64,000 bases of DNA from the NCBI GenBank assembly GCA_946965045.2, contig OX337231.1, forward strand, positions 2,976,001-3,040,000, written 5' to 3'. Of the stretch, positions 42,174 to 52,715 are shown in pieces; within the stretch, counting starts at the first letter, position 1; each line of letters starts with the position of its first letter. The notes beneath the pieces are model-generated. The model searched no databases. It was not told the DNA's origin and saw nothing but the letters and a program-made list of their open reading frames with translations. A program made the translations under genes and the position numbers. The DNA comes from Epithemia pelagica. Its lineage: Eukaryota; Bacillariophyta; Bacillariophyceae; Surirellales; Surirellaceae.

Positions 42174-44362
42174 GGTTATTGGCCCTTCGGATTAGAACAA
42201 AACTTATAAGAGGTGTTCTCGAAGCAAACGCTAATTGGTTTGTGAGAGCGCCTTCAAATAATGAGAACGAAGCAAACACAATGGGAAAATGGTCGTCGTT
42301 TGGACGGGGAATGAAGGGGCGCCTGCCAGTCTTTTTTACATAAGCCTGTTTTTCGATAAATTGTAGGGAAAGGATTGCTCTTCGCGCTGTAAAATATGCC
42401 AACGCCCAGCCACTCTTCCATCGATAAATCCTGAAGTCGTACCTTACCACAACGAGTACTCCTACCACCTACCACTTCGAAGACTTCTTGTTGAGTGTTT
42501 AGCGAACCGAGAATCTGTTGTCGTAGAAGATCGTGATTATTTCTAAAGGAACTAGGAGTACCTAGGTAGGTAGTCTCATGTACGAGTACGACCAGTAATA
42601 TTTTATGGTTGTGGCTATCCAGGGCAAGGCCATAGGAAAAGTGGTAGATCTGCTTTTTCAAACTCCCTACCACTACCCACTTAGGGGGTGGAGCGACCTA
42701 TTGCAACTACTCCTACCTACGAGTCCGTTTGCAATCCGAGCGATGCAACATTCAACTCATACCTTGGAAAGAAACCCTAAGCTCTAAGAAGAAACTCCAC
42801 GATGCAGGTCGAGCAGACAACCTCGAAATGAAATAAGTTTCTGAGTGAAGAGCAGGTAGATGGACTCCCCTTTATGCCTGCTACTTCTCTCCAGAGCTAG
42901 CTAGAGGGGTTGTCTCGACAGAGGGAATGGCGAAAGGAGAACATGGAGAATGGAGACCAAATCAGAGATATAACTATGTAGGTCAGCTATGGGCTATGGG
43001 ACTGACTACAGATAAAAATTGTAAAAATGGCAGGTCATAGTCATAGAGCGCTGGTGTTCGTTGTCTGATGACCGATGTTTGACATGAAGGGGAAAAAGAA
43101 GTAGAGTGAAAGTGGGGGGAGGAGATAACGATCCGAGAGAAAAATGACCCCTGCGCCAAGCCCCAACCTCCAACCTCCAACGGCAATAACAAACAAAAGC
43201 ACAAGAAGCAAGAAGAGTCTCACAGAACTCACAAAACTCACCAACAAACAACAAGACAAATCACAAATCACGCGAACAAAACAGCGCCCAACTCTTTGTG
43301 ACAAGGCCCAAACATTTAACGATCTGATTACGAGTACAGTCTTTCCCAACCAATAACTTGAGGGTATATTTGATATTTGATTGCACGACCATGACCCAAA
43401 AGAACGAAGATAAAAGCTACTACCACTACCTACTCCATGTGTCTATTCTAGAGGAGTAAGGTTACCTCATGCTCCTAGGAGTACGAGGACAGAGGACAAA
43501 GCATGAGAATATGACGGACATGAGATATGATTGAAAGTATGGATATTATGAATCTGTAATAAAAAGCTATTATGAGTATATGATTGATTTGGCATGCTAC
43601 ATTGAAAAGGGACAGAGGTAGAATAGACAAACTAGACCACACTCATCACTTTGCTACTCTTATCAATGCGCCCTTGGAGTAAAAGATGAAGAGTCAATTT
43701 CTAACAATGGGCAATAATCCAAAACGTTGCATTACACTGCAACCTACTGTTTGGTCGTTGACCTCTTGAGAAAACATCAAAGAAACAAAAGTCCGTATTG
43801 TGCAGGAGTGTTATCTACATGCTCGTGTATCAATACCGAAAGTTTGTCCCTAGGTAGACAGACAGAAGCTGTCAAAGTACCTGTTCCATACATCTTGGTT
43901 GTGATTGCTAGCATCCATGGGCTACTCCTGAAATTTTCAAGATAGCAGGAGTCAGGACTTCGTTGCCATAGCACGTCCATGGCTCTCTTCGTGAATGGTG
44001 AAGTCATCAAAGATCCTCCCCTACAAGTCCTCAGAGATCCGTGTCGAAAATCTCAAGGCCTATCACAATCTAGACCGATTGTCAAATACTGGGGCTCCCA
44101 TTTTATCTCAAATAGATTTGGACCAATGCCGTCGTTAATTCCCACTCTAGCCCCTATCTAGTAGCCACGCATTGTACGGTGTTGTTCACGTTTCGTTCCG
44201 CAACAAAAAGGGGGTGAGGAATAAAAAAAGGGGTACATCTTCTTCTCAACTCCATCTCCAATCGCAAATGGTGGCACCAAGCAAATGACAACAAAACGAT
44301 TTCGAGAACCGCAAAGCATCATCATCATCATCTCTCCTGTCTTTTGATTTCTATTCTAAGGT
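42174..44362. other. 2.2-kb gene-free region
   Basis: The longest stretch without a supported gene apart from the accessory region. It contains several copies of the short TACTCCTA/TAGGAGTA motif (42455, 42552, 42707, 43451, 43472). An ATG-initiated 70-codon frame at 43144 is Asn/Thr/Lys-rich and not convincing. It may hold a non-coding RNA gene or long promoters; no tRNA-like fold was found by eye. Confidence 0.45.
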
Positions 44363-46492
44363 ATGGCGCTGGACGGAACAAACAACCATGAGGTTGCGAA
44401 GAACAATGAAGCTACGACATCCTCGTCGGCGCAAGCACATCAAGAAAACCCACCAGCACCACGCCGCAAACGGCGACGATGGGGCGACGCAGCTCCAACC
44501 ACCGCGTCTTCCAACGGCATGCCTGCCACAACAGCAGCAAGCACAGTTACTACACCTGGTGCTGCTGTTGCAGCCACCACAGTTCTTGATCCCAAAGCGA
44601 AACTGAAAGCCATGCAAGACAGCATTAAGGCGCGTCTGGAAGCAGCCAAAAAAGCACAAGCCGCCAAAGCCAGGATGATACCGCCTCCCGCGGCCACAAC
44701 CGCAAATGTGGAGCCGCCTCGACCCACTAAGCGCGCCAAACACTACGAGTTGGATCTCAGTGTCACTGGTCCCACGTATTCCAAAACAACGGCTTCCTCG
44801 GAAAGTGGTTCAAAGGTACCTTCAACTTCGCATTCCAACAAGAGAGATCATGTGGATACGACATCCAAGCCAACCAAACCAAAAAACCCGTACTTAGCTT
44901 ACTCAAGTAAAACATCGGATGGAAATGATGCAACAAAAATTGATCCGTCTAATGAAGATGAGGAGGATGTGTTGGATGAGAGATTGGTTAATCGTCAGCA
45001 GCGATCACGGAAACATCGGGAACTCAAGTTTGTCGAACCAGGCAAATGGCAAGAAATTGCTCAACGCCGACGAGAGAAGGCTCAAAAGATACAAGATTCT
45101 GGCTTCTTAAGTGGTCGCAAAACAAGCCATTCTATTCAAGCCAATACACTGGGAGCAGACGAAACAACCCAAGATACCACCAATATCTATGGACCGTCTG
45201 CGACAGAAACGGAAACTCCAGAGGAGGAGGATATTCCTCTTCCTCCTCGGTGGGATGCCCACCCGGATACCACAATGCCACTCTTTTTAGAATGGTGGGA
45301 TATGGAATTGCTGCCCTCGCGATTACGCAAACAAGTAGCACAGGCCGAAACACGCACGTTGAACCAACATTCGAAAGCCGCATTGGTACAGAATTTGAAG
45401 CAAACGGAAGCTTCATCCGCCATGGATATTGACAAGAACGATGACGACGATACCATGTCGGATCAAAAGCCAGCGGCTGTAGACCTAAATCCTGAGAAAA
45501 AGGATGGTGACAATGACCACTCTGTCTTGCGCGCCAATTGCTGGGAGCAAGTGGCTCTCTTTCATTGCAAGACGGCTGATCTTGTGCAACACATTGTTCC
45601 TGTTCAGTCGCCTACGAAAACAGAGGCACCACTTCCAGTCTTGCCTTTAACCAAAAAAGACTTGAAGCGACAACGCAAACTTCGTCGACAAGAGAAACAA
45701 CGGGAACTGCAAGATTTACAAGCTGCAGGTTTGGTTCCCGCACCGGAACCAAGGCTGACCTTGCAGAATTTTATCCGTGTGCTAGGTGACCAAGCATTTT
45801 TGGACCCGAGTAAATACGAGCAAAAGGTCGTGGCACAAATTCAGGCTCGACAGGCTGCCCATGAACAGCGCAATCAGGAACGGAAACTAACAAAAGAACA
45901 GCGCACTGCAAAGGTCACAGCCAAACTACAAGCTAAAGTGGATAAAGCGACACAAAGTGGACAAATTCATGTGGCTTTGTTTTACGTGAAAAATATGAGT
46001 CATCCCTACCATCGAACCAAGGTAGATTTGAATGCTCAACAATGGCTCATTACGGGGGGAGTTCTCGAATGCCCCATAGCTTCATGTGTAATTGTGGAAG
46101 GCTCACCGCAAGCAATTCAAAAGTATATTCGCTTAATGACTGTACGGATGAATTGGGTATCTGGACCGGATGGTGCAACCTCCCTGGAGGAAATGGATGA
46201 TGAAGTCCAGGACGATGGAAGTACTGCAGTGTCACACAAATTCGATCCCACCAATCGTTGTGAATTGGTGTGGCAAGGAATGGTGGTGAAGCGGCACTTT
46301 TCGCATTTTTCTTTTCAATCGACGGAAACGCCAGAGCAGTGTCGAAAGATTTTACGGCAGAAGGGGCTGGCACACTACTGGGACCAAGTGATGAACGTTG
46401 CAAATTCGGGCAATCGAAACAAATCGGTGGCACTGAAACTTGCACCTAGCGGTAATCCTACGCAATCTCAAGACCCCTCGTCAGGTAGTTGA
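44363..46492 (+). CDS. PRPF3: U4/U6 small nuclear ribonucleoprotein Prp3
   Basis: A 709-residue protein whose C-terminal two thirds match Prp3. Family blocks in order are PLPPRWDAHP-like central sequence with WWDMELLP, the basic helix LTKKDLKRQRKLRRQEKQREL, the block PEPRLTLQNFIRVLGDQAFLDPSK, the KLTKEQRTAKVTAKLQAK helix, and the DUF1115 RNA-binding domain (about 540-690) with VFYVKNMSHPYHRTKVDLNA-type sequence and HYWDQVMN. Prp3 binds the U4/U6 stem II and 3' U6. The N-terminus begins with a basic patch (PRRKRRRWGD) and Ala/Thr-rich low-complexity sequence. Intronless, ATG 44363. Snu114 nearby belongs to the same tri-snRNP. Confidence 0.94.
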   Translation: MALDGTNNHEVAKNNEATTSSSAQAHQENPPAPRRKRRRWGDAAPTTASSNGMPATTAASTVTTPGAAVAATTVLDPKAKLKAMQDSIKARLEAAKKAQAAKARMIPPPAATTANVEPPRPTKRAKHYELDLSVTGPTYSKTTASSESGSKVPSTSHSNKRDHVDTTSKPTKPKNPYLAYSSKTSDGNDATKIDPSNEDEEDVLDERLVNRQQRSRKHRELKFVEPGKWQEIAQRRREKAQKIQDSGFLSGRKTSHSIQANTLGADETTQDTTNIYGPSATETETPEEEDIPLPPRWDAHPDTTMPLFLEWWDMELLPSRLRKQVAQAETRTLNQHSKAALVQNLKQTEASSAMDIDKNDDDDTMSDQKPAAVDLNPEKKDGDNDHSVLRANCWEQVALFHCKTADLVQHIVPVQSPTKTEAPLPVLPLTKKDLKRQRKLRRQEKQRELQDLQAAGLVPAPEPRLTLQNFIRVLGDQAFLDPSKYEQKVVAQIQARQAAHEQRNQERKLTKEQRTAKVTAKLQAKVDKATQSGQIHVALFYVKNMSHPYHRTKVDLNAQQWLITGGVLECPIASCVIVEGSPQAIQKYIRLMTVRMNWVSGPDGATSLEEMDDEVQDDGSTAVSHKFDPTNRCELVWQGMVVKRHFSHFSFQSTETPEQCRKILRQKGLAHYWDQVMNVANSGNRNKSVALKLAPSGNPTQSQDPSSGS

Positions 46493-46676
46493 AAATAGTG
46501 GCCTTAGTACAATCAGTTGTTCTTACTATCGCAATCATGCAATGAAACGTGTCCGTGTGAAAAATTCCAGCTGTCTAGAGACTGTGGCATGTCTGTCACA
46601 TGTTTGGAGTTGGGCGGGCGGTAGTGAGGACTCGACATCAACATTAGCTTCTTTGTTGACGTCTTCAAGTCCCTCT

Positions 46677-47660
46677 CTAACTGAAGAGATCCTTTGTGAC
46701 GCTGTCGTTACCTCCCAACAATGCGTCAAGAGAATCTTCCATATCCTCGTCGTCATCATCATCATCATCATCGTCGTCCATATCTTCGTCGTCAATGTCG
46801 TCATCATCGTCCATATCTTCGTCCGTGACTTCAGCATCTTCAGTCAGAGATGCCTTTGAAGAAGCACGCATTTCAAGTTGCTCCTTCTTTTTCAGTTTCT
46901 TGGCACGGTCTTCAGCTCGTCGTTCATCACTGACTGCCTTCATGACTTCCGGTCGAGGTGACAAAATCACAGCCAAGTTCCGTCCCTCCCGTTTGGGCCT
47001 GCCTTCACGAAGTGCCGTCTCTGTTAAATCAGCTCCTAATTTGTCCAGCAAATCATACCCTAAATTGTCGTGCTGCACTTCTCGGCCACGAAACACGACG
47101 GTACATTTGACGCGATTGCCCTGGCGAAGAAATTTGTCAGCATTCTTTTTGCGCACTTCGTAATCGTGAACATCAATCTTATACGACATTTTCACTTCCT
47201 TGATTTCCGTGGCCTTGGAATTCTTCCTGATTTCCTTTGCCTTTTTTGTTTGCGAATATCGGTACTTGGAGTAGTCCACAATTTTGCAGACAGGGGGATC
47301 GGATTTGTCGTTGATTAGGATCAGATCAAGATCACCCAACTCTTTGGCCTTCAACAATGCATCCTCGCGAGTCATAATGCCAAAACTTTCATCCTTACCA
47401 GCAGCGCCAGATGCAATCACACGCAGTTCAGGAGATTGGATACCTTCATTCATAACAGGTTTGTTTTCCTTCACTGGGGGTGGTCGCCTGCGGGCTTGTC
47501 GAGCCATGTACAACGTCGTCGTCGGTGATACATGCTGTTGTTGTGGATGTGTTCTGAAAAGTGAACGCTCTGATATCGGCCGAATTATTTGAAATCCATC
47601 ACCTTCGAGAGTATATCCAAGGAGGAAGAATAAGGACGCTATTACTCTCAATGGAACCAT
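46677..47660 (-). CDS. infC: translation initiation factor IF-3, probably plastid-targeted
   Basis: A 327-residue IF-3. The N-domain block GIMTREDALLKAKELGDLDLILI and linker, then VCKIVDYSKYRYSQ, and the C-domain blocks KEVKMSYKIDVHDYEVR and FLRQGNRVKCTVVFRGRE, are typical. It begins with a signal-like leader (MVPLRVIASLFFLLGYTLEGDGF) followed by a Ser/Thr/Arg-rich transit-like stretch, the bipartite form used for diatom plastids. The Phe after GDG sits where the cleavage-site Phe is expected. The frame is open to an ATG at 47831, but starting there would bury the leader. The C-terminus has an unusual acidic tail with long Asp runs. IF-3 prevents premature 30S-50S joining. Confidence 0.9.
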   Translation of the reverse strand: MVPLRVIASLFFLLGYTLEGDGFQIIRPISERSLFRTHPQQQHVSPTTTLYMARQARRRPPPVKENKPVMNEGIQSPELRVIASGAAGKDESFGIMTREDALLKAKELGDLDLILINDKSDPPVCKIVDYSKYRYSQTKKAKEIRKNSKATEIKEVKMSYKIDVHDYEVRKKNADKFLRQGNRVKCTVVFRGREVQHDNLGYDLLDKLGADLTETALREGRPKREGRNLAVILSPRPEVMKAVSDERRAEDRAKKLKKKEQLEMRASSKASLTEDAEVTDEDMDDDDDIDDEDMDDDDDDDDDDEDMEDSLDALLGGNDSVTKDLFS

Positions 47661-48241
47661 GGTAAAGACAATGGATGATTGATTGTTCTTTGGCTCCTGA
47701 TTCTTTGGTCGACAGAGGCAACGAGCACTGACGCACAACCCTCTGGACTCAATGGATGCTGCAGTCCCACGGGTTCCATCAGTCTGGCTGACGAATGACG
47801 GACGCCATTTCGCTATGGTATCTATGTCCATGTCGGGGGACTGGGGATCTATCCTTCAAGTGGCAGTGTGGTTGTATGGATTGTTTGTTCCGACGCAAAC
47901 GTCGAGTGATTGCTAAAATGTGATATCATCAGTTAGAGCAACATGTTCGGTGACCGGAACAGATAGACGATACGACGCCAGCTGGTTGAGACTCTCACGG
48001 GACGATTCAGATTCTTGAGGCATCTTCTTCGAACACAATTTTCTTTCCTTCCACTTTAGAGAAAAACCAGCGCGATTTTTCAGCGCTCTGTAGACGTTTC
48101 CCCTAGCTTTAGACCGCCTTTCAACGCGAAATATAGGTCCTCGCAAATGAGACGTCGAAGTTTTCCTAGTGTTTCGAAATTGACCTGATCAACTTCCTTC
48201 TCAACAGTCTTAATATCCCGCAGCTCAATCCCCAACTCCGT
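47661..48241. other. intergenic, with possible minus-strand coding remnants
   Basis: Upstream of the IF-3 start. On the minus strand, the frame after the TAG at 48242 stays open for about 54 codons and reads like protein (for example VNFETLGKLRRLICEDLYF). Another frame (48146-47913) continues for 77 codons. This suggests a broken gene extending from 48712 down to about 47913, but no family was recognised. Confidence 0.3.
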
Positions 48242-48712
48242 CTATTTTGCGTTTGATCTTTGCTTTAGCTTCGTCCTCCACCATGGCGCTTTGTTTACGG
48301 ATACTGGTTCGACTCTTTGCGGCGCATGATAGAACATAGAACTCCCTCTACCCTCTAGCTCTACTAGCGGTGATCGTGATCGGTTTCGGTTGGGATTTTT
48401 GGTAAAATTTAGAGTAAATCTATATCTGCGACTGGATACATTCAAGGCAATATCAGTACTATTCCATGGATACAAGATCGCTGAGTCAGATCCAAAATCA
48501 CCCACCACAATTTGTCCACTGGAACAATGTAGAAGCATTCCACTTGGGTCAGACGCATAAACAAGTCGAGAAATTGTTCTACTGCGATCACAGATGCTTC
48601 CGTATCCGCCCCATTCGAATGATGCAATGTTCCAAATGAGCTGTCTCGAACTTCTTGAACCTTCATTGGTCTTCACGTCCTCAACAATGCGATGACATCG
48701 AACTTGGCACAT
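48242..48712 (-). CDS. hypothetical protein or fragment
   Basis: A 156-codon frame starting at ATG 48712, head-to-head with the ABC transporter remnant (55 bp between starts). The sequence has no recognised domain; it is Ser/Arg-rich toward the end. The open frame resumes after its TAG, so it may be the 5' part of a longer damaged gene. Uncertain. Confidence 0.3.
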   Translation of the reverse strand: MCQVRCHRIVEDVKTNEGSRSSRQLIWNIASFEWGGYGSICDRSRTISRLVYASDPSGMLLHCSSGQIVVGDFGSDSAILYPWNSTDIALNVSSRRYRFTLNFTKNPNRNRSRSPLVELEGRGSSMFYHAPQRVEPVSVNKAPWWRTKLKQRSNAK

Positions 48713-48767
48713 GAGGACTCATAATCAGGAGCCTTCACCAATCTAACAACATCGACAATCAAGTACA

Positions 48768-50220
48768 ATGACTTTAACAACTGTCGTCGGAAGCTCTGGC
48801 TCGGGGAAGACTACCTTTTTGAACGATGTATACAAGAGTAACAAATGCATTTACATTCGCCAGTATCACACCATGCGGCCGTACATTCCGGTCTCCAAGA
48901 TCCCAAATTTTGATCCAACCAAATTGCCGTACTGGAGCATCTACGAAGGCGAAGAGAAGACAAGACCATCAAGGTTGGCGGAACCATGGCCGGAAACTTC
49001 ACGGCTGGTTTGTCGGGTGGACAACGCAAGTTGCTATTGTTTGAATTGATTTATCAACGAACTGCCGACCAATCCGAGCTCTTAATTGCTCTGGATGAAC
49101 CCTTTGCAGGTGTCACGGATGACTTTGATCCATTCATCGTCGAGCGATTGAATGAAATGCGCAAGAAGCACAACATTATTTTGGTCACCAACGATCACGT
49201 CGATACATTGACCAAAATGGCCGATAACACCATCACTGTTTCGGCGCTGGACCGTACCATCGTCAAGGTCAATGACAAGGAAGGCGTCGATCGCCGGCGA
49301 TCCATCTTTGCTCTGTCGATTGGAGACGACTGTGATTTCCAGACGTCTGACGAAGACCTAAATTCTTCTTGGACGTCGAACTGTTTTCCGATCAATCCTT
49401 GGTCGGTATCGCAATGTTTTCCATCTTCTGCTTAGGGTTATTCTTGTTGACATTCTGGGATTCGTCCGAAGACCAAGTGTCACTGGTGCTTGTTGCTGAG
49501 AGTCTTATTGCCTTCTTTTGTGTAAACCCCTATTTGCTTTCATTGGTCGAATGGAGAAATGCAATGGAGGAAGAGGCAGAAGCGTTGATGCACTCCTCCA
49601 AGTCGATGAACGGAGCACTCAAGTCTCTCATGACGGTCTTGATTGCCCTCATTCTGTCCTTCGCCGAGTGTGGTGTTGTTGTTGCGGTCGTGGACGGCTT
49701 GTCCCACATCAAGTTTTGGTTGGGTGTGTTTTTGGACAGTGCGTCCATGACATTCCCTCTTGTCTGCTTGGGTATTTACACACACATGGATTTTCAGTCT
49801 GTCGAAATCTTGGGTACGCTTCCGTTCTTGCTCATGATTTTTCTAAGTACCACCTTTAGTCCCGGCTCTGGAGTGGAAGGTATCAAGGAGCTTCGATACT
49901 TGTTTTCTCGTTTTTATCTCTGGTGCATGGTCCCTGACGTAGCAGACGACATGGAAGGATGTCCAGAAGATGAAGGATTGAACATTTTGTACATGATTGT
50001 GGCTTCCTTGGTCCCTGTCTTTTTGTTTTTGGTGGCCCAAACTATTGCCGTTGTGCGACACAGAGGCAAAGAATCCGAAAAGGCTCGACTGAAGGAAAGT
50101 ATGATGGATGCCAAATTTGCCGATTTGCAACTAAGTCTGTATGGAGAGCGAGCACTGAGACAACTCAACCACTTGAGTTCCACTGCTCATTCTAAGGCCT
50201 CGGCTGAAGAACAAGTGTAA
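48768..50220 (+). pseudogene. ABC transporter (ABCG/PDR-like half) with two frame breaks
   Basis: Three consecutive frames encode one ABC transporter. The first (48768 to about 48957) has Walker A GSSGSGKTTF and a Q-loop-like IRQYH. The second (about 48960 to 49370) has the signature LSGGQ, Walker B LLIALDEP and the H-loop TNDH. The third (about 49369 to 50220) has the membrane domain with five or six spans and an FLSTTFSPG segment. Each change needs one missing base: near 48957 (after GEEK) and near 49371 (after SDEDL). Total length plus two bases is a multiple of three. The beginning starts right at the Walker A strand, so the usual N-terminal part of the nucleotide-binding domain is missing. 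It is either a decaying gene or carries base errors. Confidence 0.8.
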
Positions 50221-50391
50221 AATAATAGTCTAGCGATATCATTGCAAAATCTGTACATCAACCAACGTGTTCAAGTTTATGGTAAAGTGGGTTGATACTC
50301 CTAGTTGATAGAGGAGTTGATATCTTTGATATGGCCTACCTCCACGCACATATGGCTAGTATTTTCGCTCAACAGATACTCCTATATTACA
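50221..50391. other. flank between ABC gene and retroelement
   Basis: 171 bp including TACTCCTAG-type motifs (50295, 50376) and, at its right end, the target-site copy TTACA (50387-50391). No gene. Confidence 0.5.
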
Positions 50392-51174
50392 TAGTAGAAT
50401 TCTTTCAAACTCATGGGGGATAATGCTCGGTAGAGCAGACAATCAGGTAGGTCACCAACCGATAGTAGTATCTCCACGGGTCAGAGATACAACCAAGTTG
50501 TAGTCTATCAAAAGGATAGTCGGGACACAAAAGAGGATGTGATAAATGGTGATATTGTTAGATTGTGAGCTTTAGGACTACGGTGTGTGTTTTGATGTGC
50601 AGGTCTGGCCAGGGTGCATGACTGATATATTCATGGCGCTGACAGGACTGGTCTGGTTGGAGTAGACATGGATATTGTGTATTGGAAGTATATGCACTTG
50701 TATATCATATACCAATGCCAACAGCTCTTGCTTTGTTGTGATATAGGTAGTTTTCTTGGCGCGTTGCTGATTGCATTTTTGGAACTGTGGGAATGGAAAT
50801 ATGGTCTCGCGTGATCTCGAATCGTGCTTCGATTACTTAGGCCGTTGAGCTAAGTCGTGGAGATGCGCACTCGGATAGTAGTTGCGCGCGCTTGAGAATA
50901 TTGGGCGCGCACGTGTAGGGCCATAGTTAATTTCCGAGCGGTTGTTGATAATGCGCGCATTGCGAGCATGCCATGGCCGAAATTAAAGGTCTGCGAGCAT
51001 GTCGTCATTCTGTTCTCACTTTTCATGAAATGCGAAGGAATATAGGTCGATATAGCGCCAGCTAGGGAACATAGGACGGAGATGGGCGGCATAGATGGTG
51101 CTTCGAAGCCTCGGGACTCGGCTAACCGATGAGATGCCGGATCTAACCAATGGATAACGGTGAGAATCCTACTA
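50392..51174 (-). repeat. LTR, left copy (3' LTR of the element)
   Basis: 783 bp, about 99% identical to the right copy. I counted five substitutions, all transitions, plus an 11-bp indel near 51007-51018 that is present only here. It begins TAGTAGAATTC and ends CCTACTA, forming a 6-bp inverted terminal repeat. It contains GC-rich palindromic blocks (GCGCGC at about 50884-50912). Confidence 0.95.
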
Positions 51175-52649
51175 CTCCCCACAACTCGTTGGTTCAGCCT
51201 TGTCATCGTTGGATTTGTTGAGTTCTTGTACTTCTCCACTCCAGAATAACAATGGCTTGAGTAGGGGTCAGATGGTTGCAAATTCCCAATGCTTGCTAAG
51301 GATGTCAGCAGGGTTGGTCTCCCCATCCTTCCAATAGAATACAACATACTTTGCTGCGATGGCTTCTTGTACTCGGTGATACGACAGAAGCTTCCATTAT
51401 GTGTTGTATGCTGGAATGTATCAACGATAACGTCTTCAGATTGCCGATCAAAGAATGGACAGAACTTCTCCCAGTCATATGCTTCCTGGTAATGACGGTG
51501 GACAGAGGCATGAAGGGTAATAGGATCATTACCATTTGCATCAGCATATACAGAGAAGAATGATGTTTTGTCAGGTCCATGGTCATACGGCAAATCCAAA
51601 AGAAGATTGAGATTGCAGACAACACGATCTTTGTACTCCCCATAATTGTCATATGGATAGTTCGCCATGCTACCATCAGTGTTGACTTGTTGCCAAGAAG
51701 TAGAAGCAGGGTCATGCGATGGGTCAGAATGTGAATGATCCAAAACACCAGGATCCCATGTATCAGGTGATGTGAAGATGATCTGAGGTAACGTCTCCAT
51801 GTCATCATCACTGGGGATACCTAAGGAGTGAATGTATGCTAGTCCCTCTTTGATGTGCAGAGACATAGCACGGCCATCAAGTGTTGTGATGCATTGTTTT
51901 CCGTCAACTTTAACGGATCGTTCATCAACAGCATGTCCGAAGTGCTCGAATTGTCCAGGAGCATGGATCGATTGTCCTTTTCCGTGGAATGCATATTCAT
52001 TGAAGATGCCAATAATGGGTCCATCATTGGTTTCAAACTTAGCGGCACATGTGACAATAGGAGTCTCAGTAAGCTCATGATTGTCGATACCCATAATGGA
52101 TATATGACGACCAGTCTTAGAAAGGATGCGCATGTCAGAACCAGCAAGTCCTCCATTAGCACCACGGTCAACCAATTGGTTTCCTGGGAGAGTCGATTTC
52201 CTGGAAGACAGATAGTGCAGTATGTGTCCTTCCTGTTTATGCATATTGGCCTTGAGGCTAACCTTTTTGCTTGTTTTTGACTTGGCGTTGGATAGAACAC
52301 TGGTCGAGTCAGACGCTGGATGATTGATGTCAGTCGTCATGGCTTGGTTGATGAATTGTGTAACTGTATCTGACTCATCTTGATGCTCGGAAGTCGCACC
52401 AAGTGAAGCGTTTTTAGAAACAGCTTCTTGACTGGGGTCAGGATCAGGTTCCGGATCAATGTCGAGGGCATGCGTCTGCACTTTCCTTGGCGTTGTTGAT
52501 GATGGTGCATGAATCATCTTGTTGTACTCAATGATCAACTTGCGGTCTTCTTCAGAAAGTTTGAACCATAGGTCACGCGGCAGACTAACCTTAGATGAAG
52601 AGGATGGAGAGTCAGATGTCACGTTAGTGTTGTGAACATGATACTCCAT
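50850..52649 (-). CDS. retroelement pol-like frame: protease region, truncated
   Basis: A 599-codon frame from ATG 52649, in the same reading frame as gag. It contains an aspartic-protease-like region with LVDRGANGGLAGSD; the usual DSG or DTG is DRG here, as I recall for diatom copia elements. After it comes a segment that in related elements precedes integrase (SEDVIVDTFQHTT). It then breaks off: no integrase, RT or RNase H. From about 51174 it reads into the 3' LTR and stops at 50850, so its last ~108 residues are LTR-derived and not true protein. The frame may be reached only by readthrough of the gag TGA. Confidence 0.7.
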   Translation of the reverse strand: MEYHVHNTNVTSDSPSSSSKVSLPRDLWFKLSEEDRKLIIEYNKMIHAPSSTTPRKVQTHALDIDPEPDPDPSQEAVSKNASLGATSEHQDESDTVTQFINQAMTTDINHPASDSTSVLSNAKSKTSKKVSLKANMHKQEGHILHYLSSRKSTLPGNQLVDRGANGGLAGSDMRILSKTGRHISIMGIDNHELTETPIVTCAAKFETNDGPIIGIFNEYAFHGKGQSIHAPGQFEHFGHAVDERSVKVDGKQCITTLDGRAMSLHIKEGLAYIHSLGIPSDDDMETLPQIIFTSPDTWDPGVLDHSHSDPSHDPASTSWQQVNTDGSMANYPYDNYGEYKDRVVCNLNLLLDLPYDHGPDKTSFFSVYADANGNDPITLHASVHRHYQEAYDWEKFCPFFDRQSEDVIVDTFQHTTHNGSFCRITEYKKPSQQSMLYSIGRMGRPTLLTSLASIGNLQPSDPYSSHCYSGVEKYKNSTNPTMTRLNQRVVGSSRILTVIHWLDPASHRLAESRGFEAPSMPPISVLCSLAGAISTYIPSHFMKSENRMTTCSQTFNFGHGMLAMRALSTTARKLTMALHVRAQYSQARATTIRVRISTT

Positions 52650-52715
52650 ATCATCTTGTGGGGTTAAGTCAGCATCTGTATCTTGGCCGTATTGTGAATC
52701 ATGTTGTTTGACATG

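Noticed and set aside
43144-43356. 70-codon plus-strand frame in the gene-free region
   Set aside because: Asn/Thr/Lys-rich sequence without features; likely chance.
48305-48315. GGTTCGACTC, like a tRNA B box
   Set aside because: No cloverleaf or A box at the right distance upstream.
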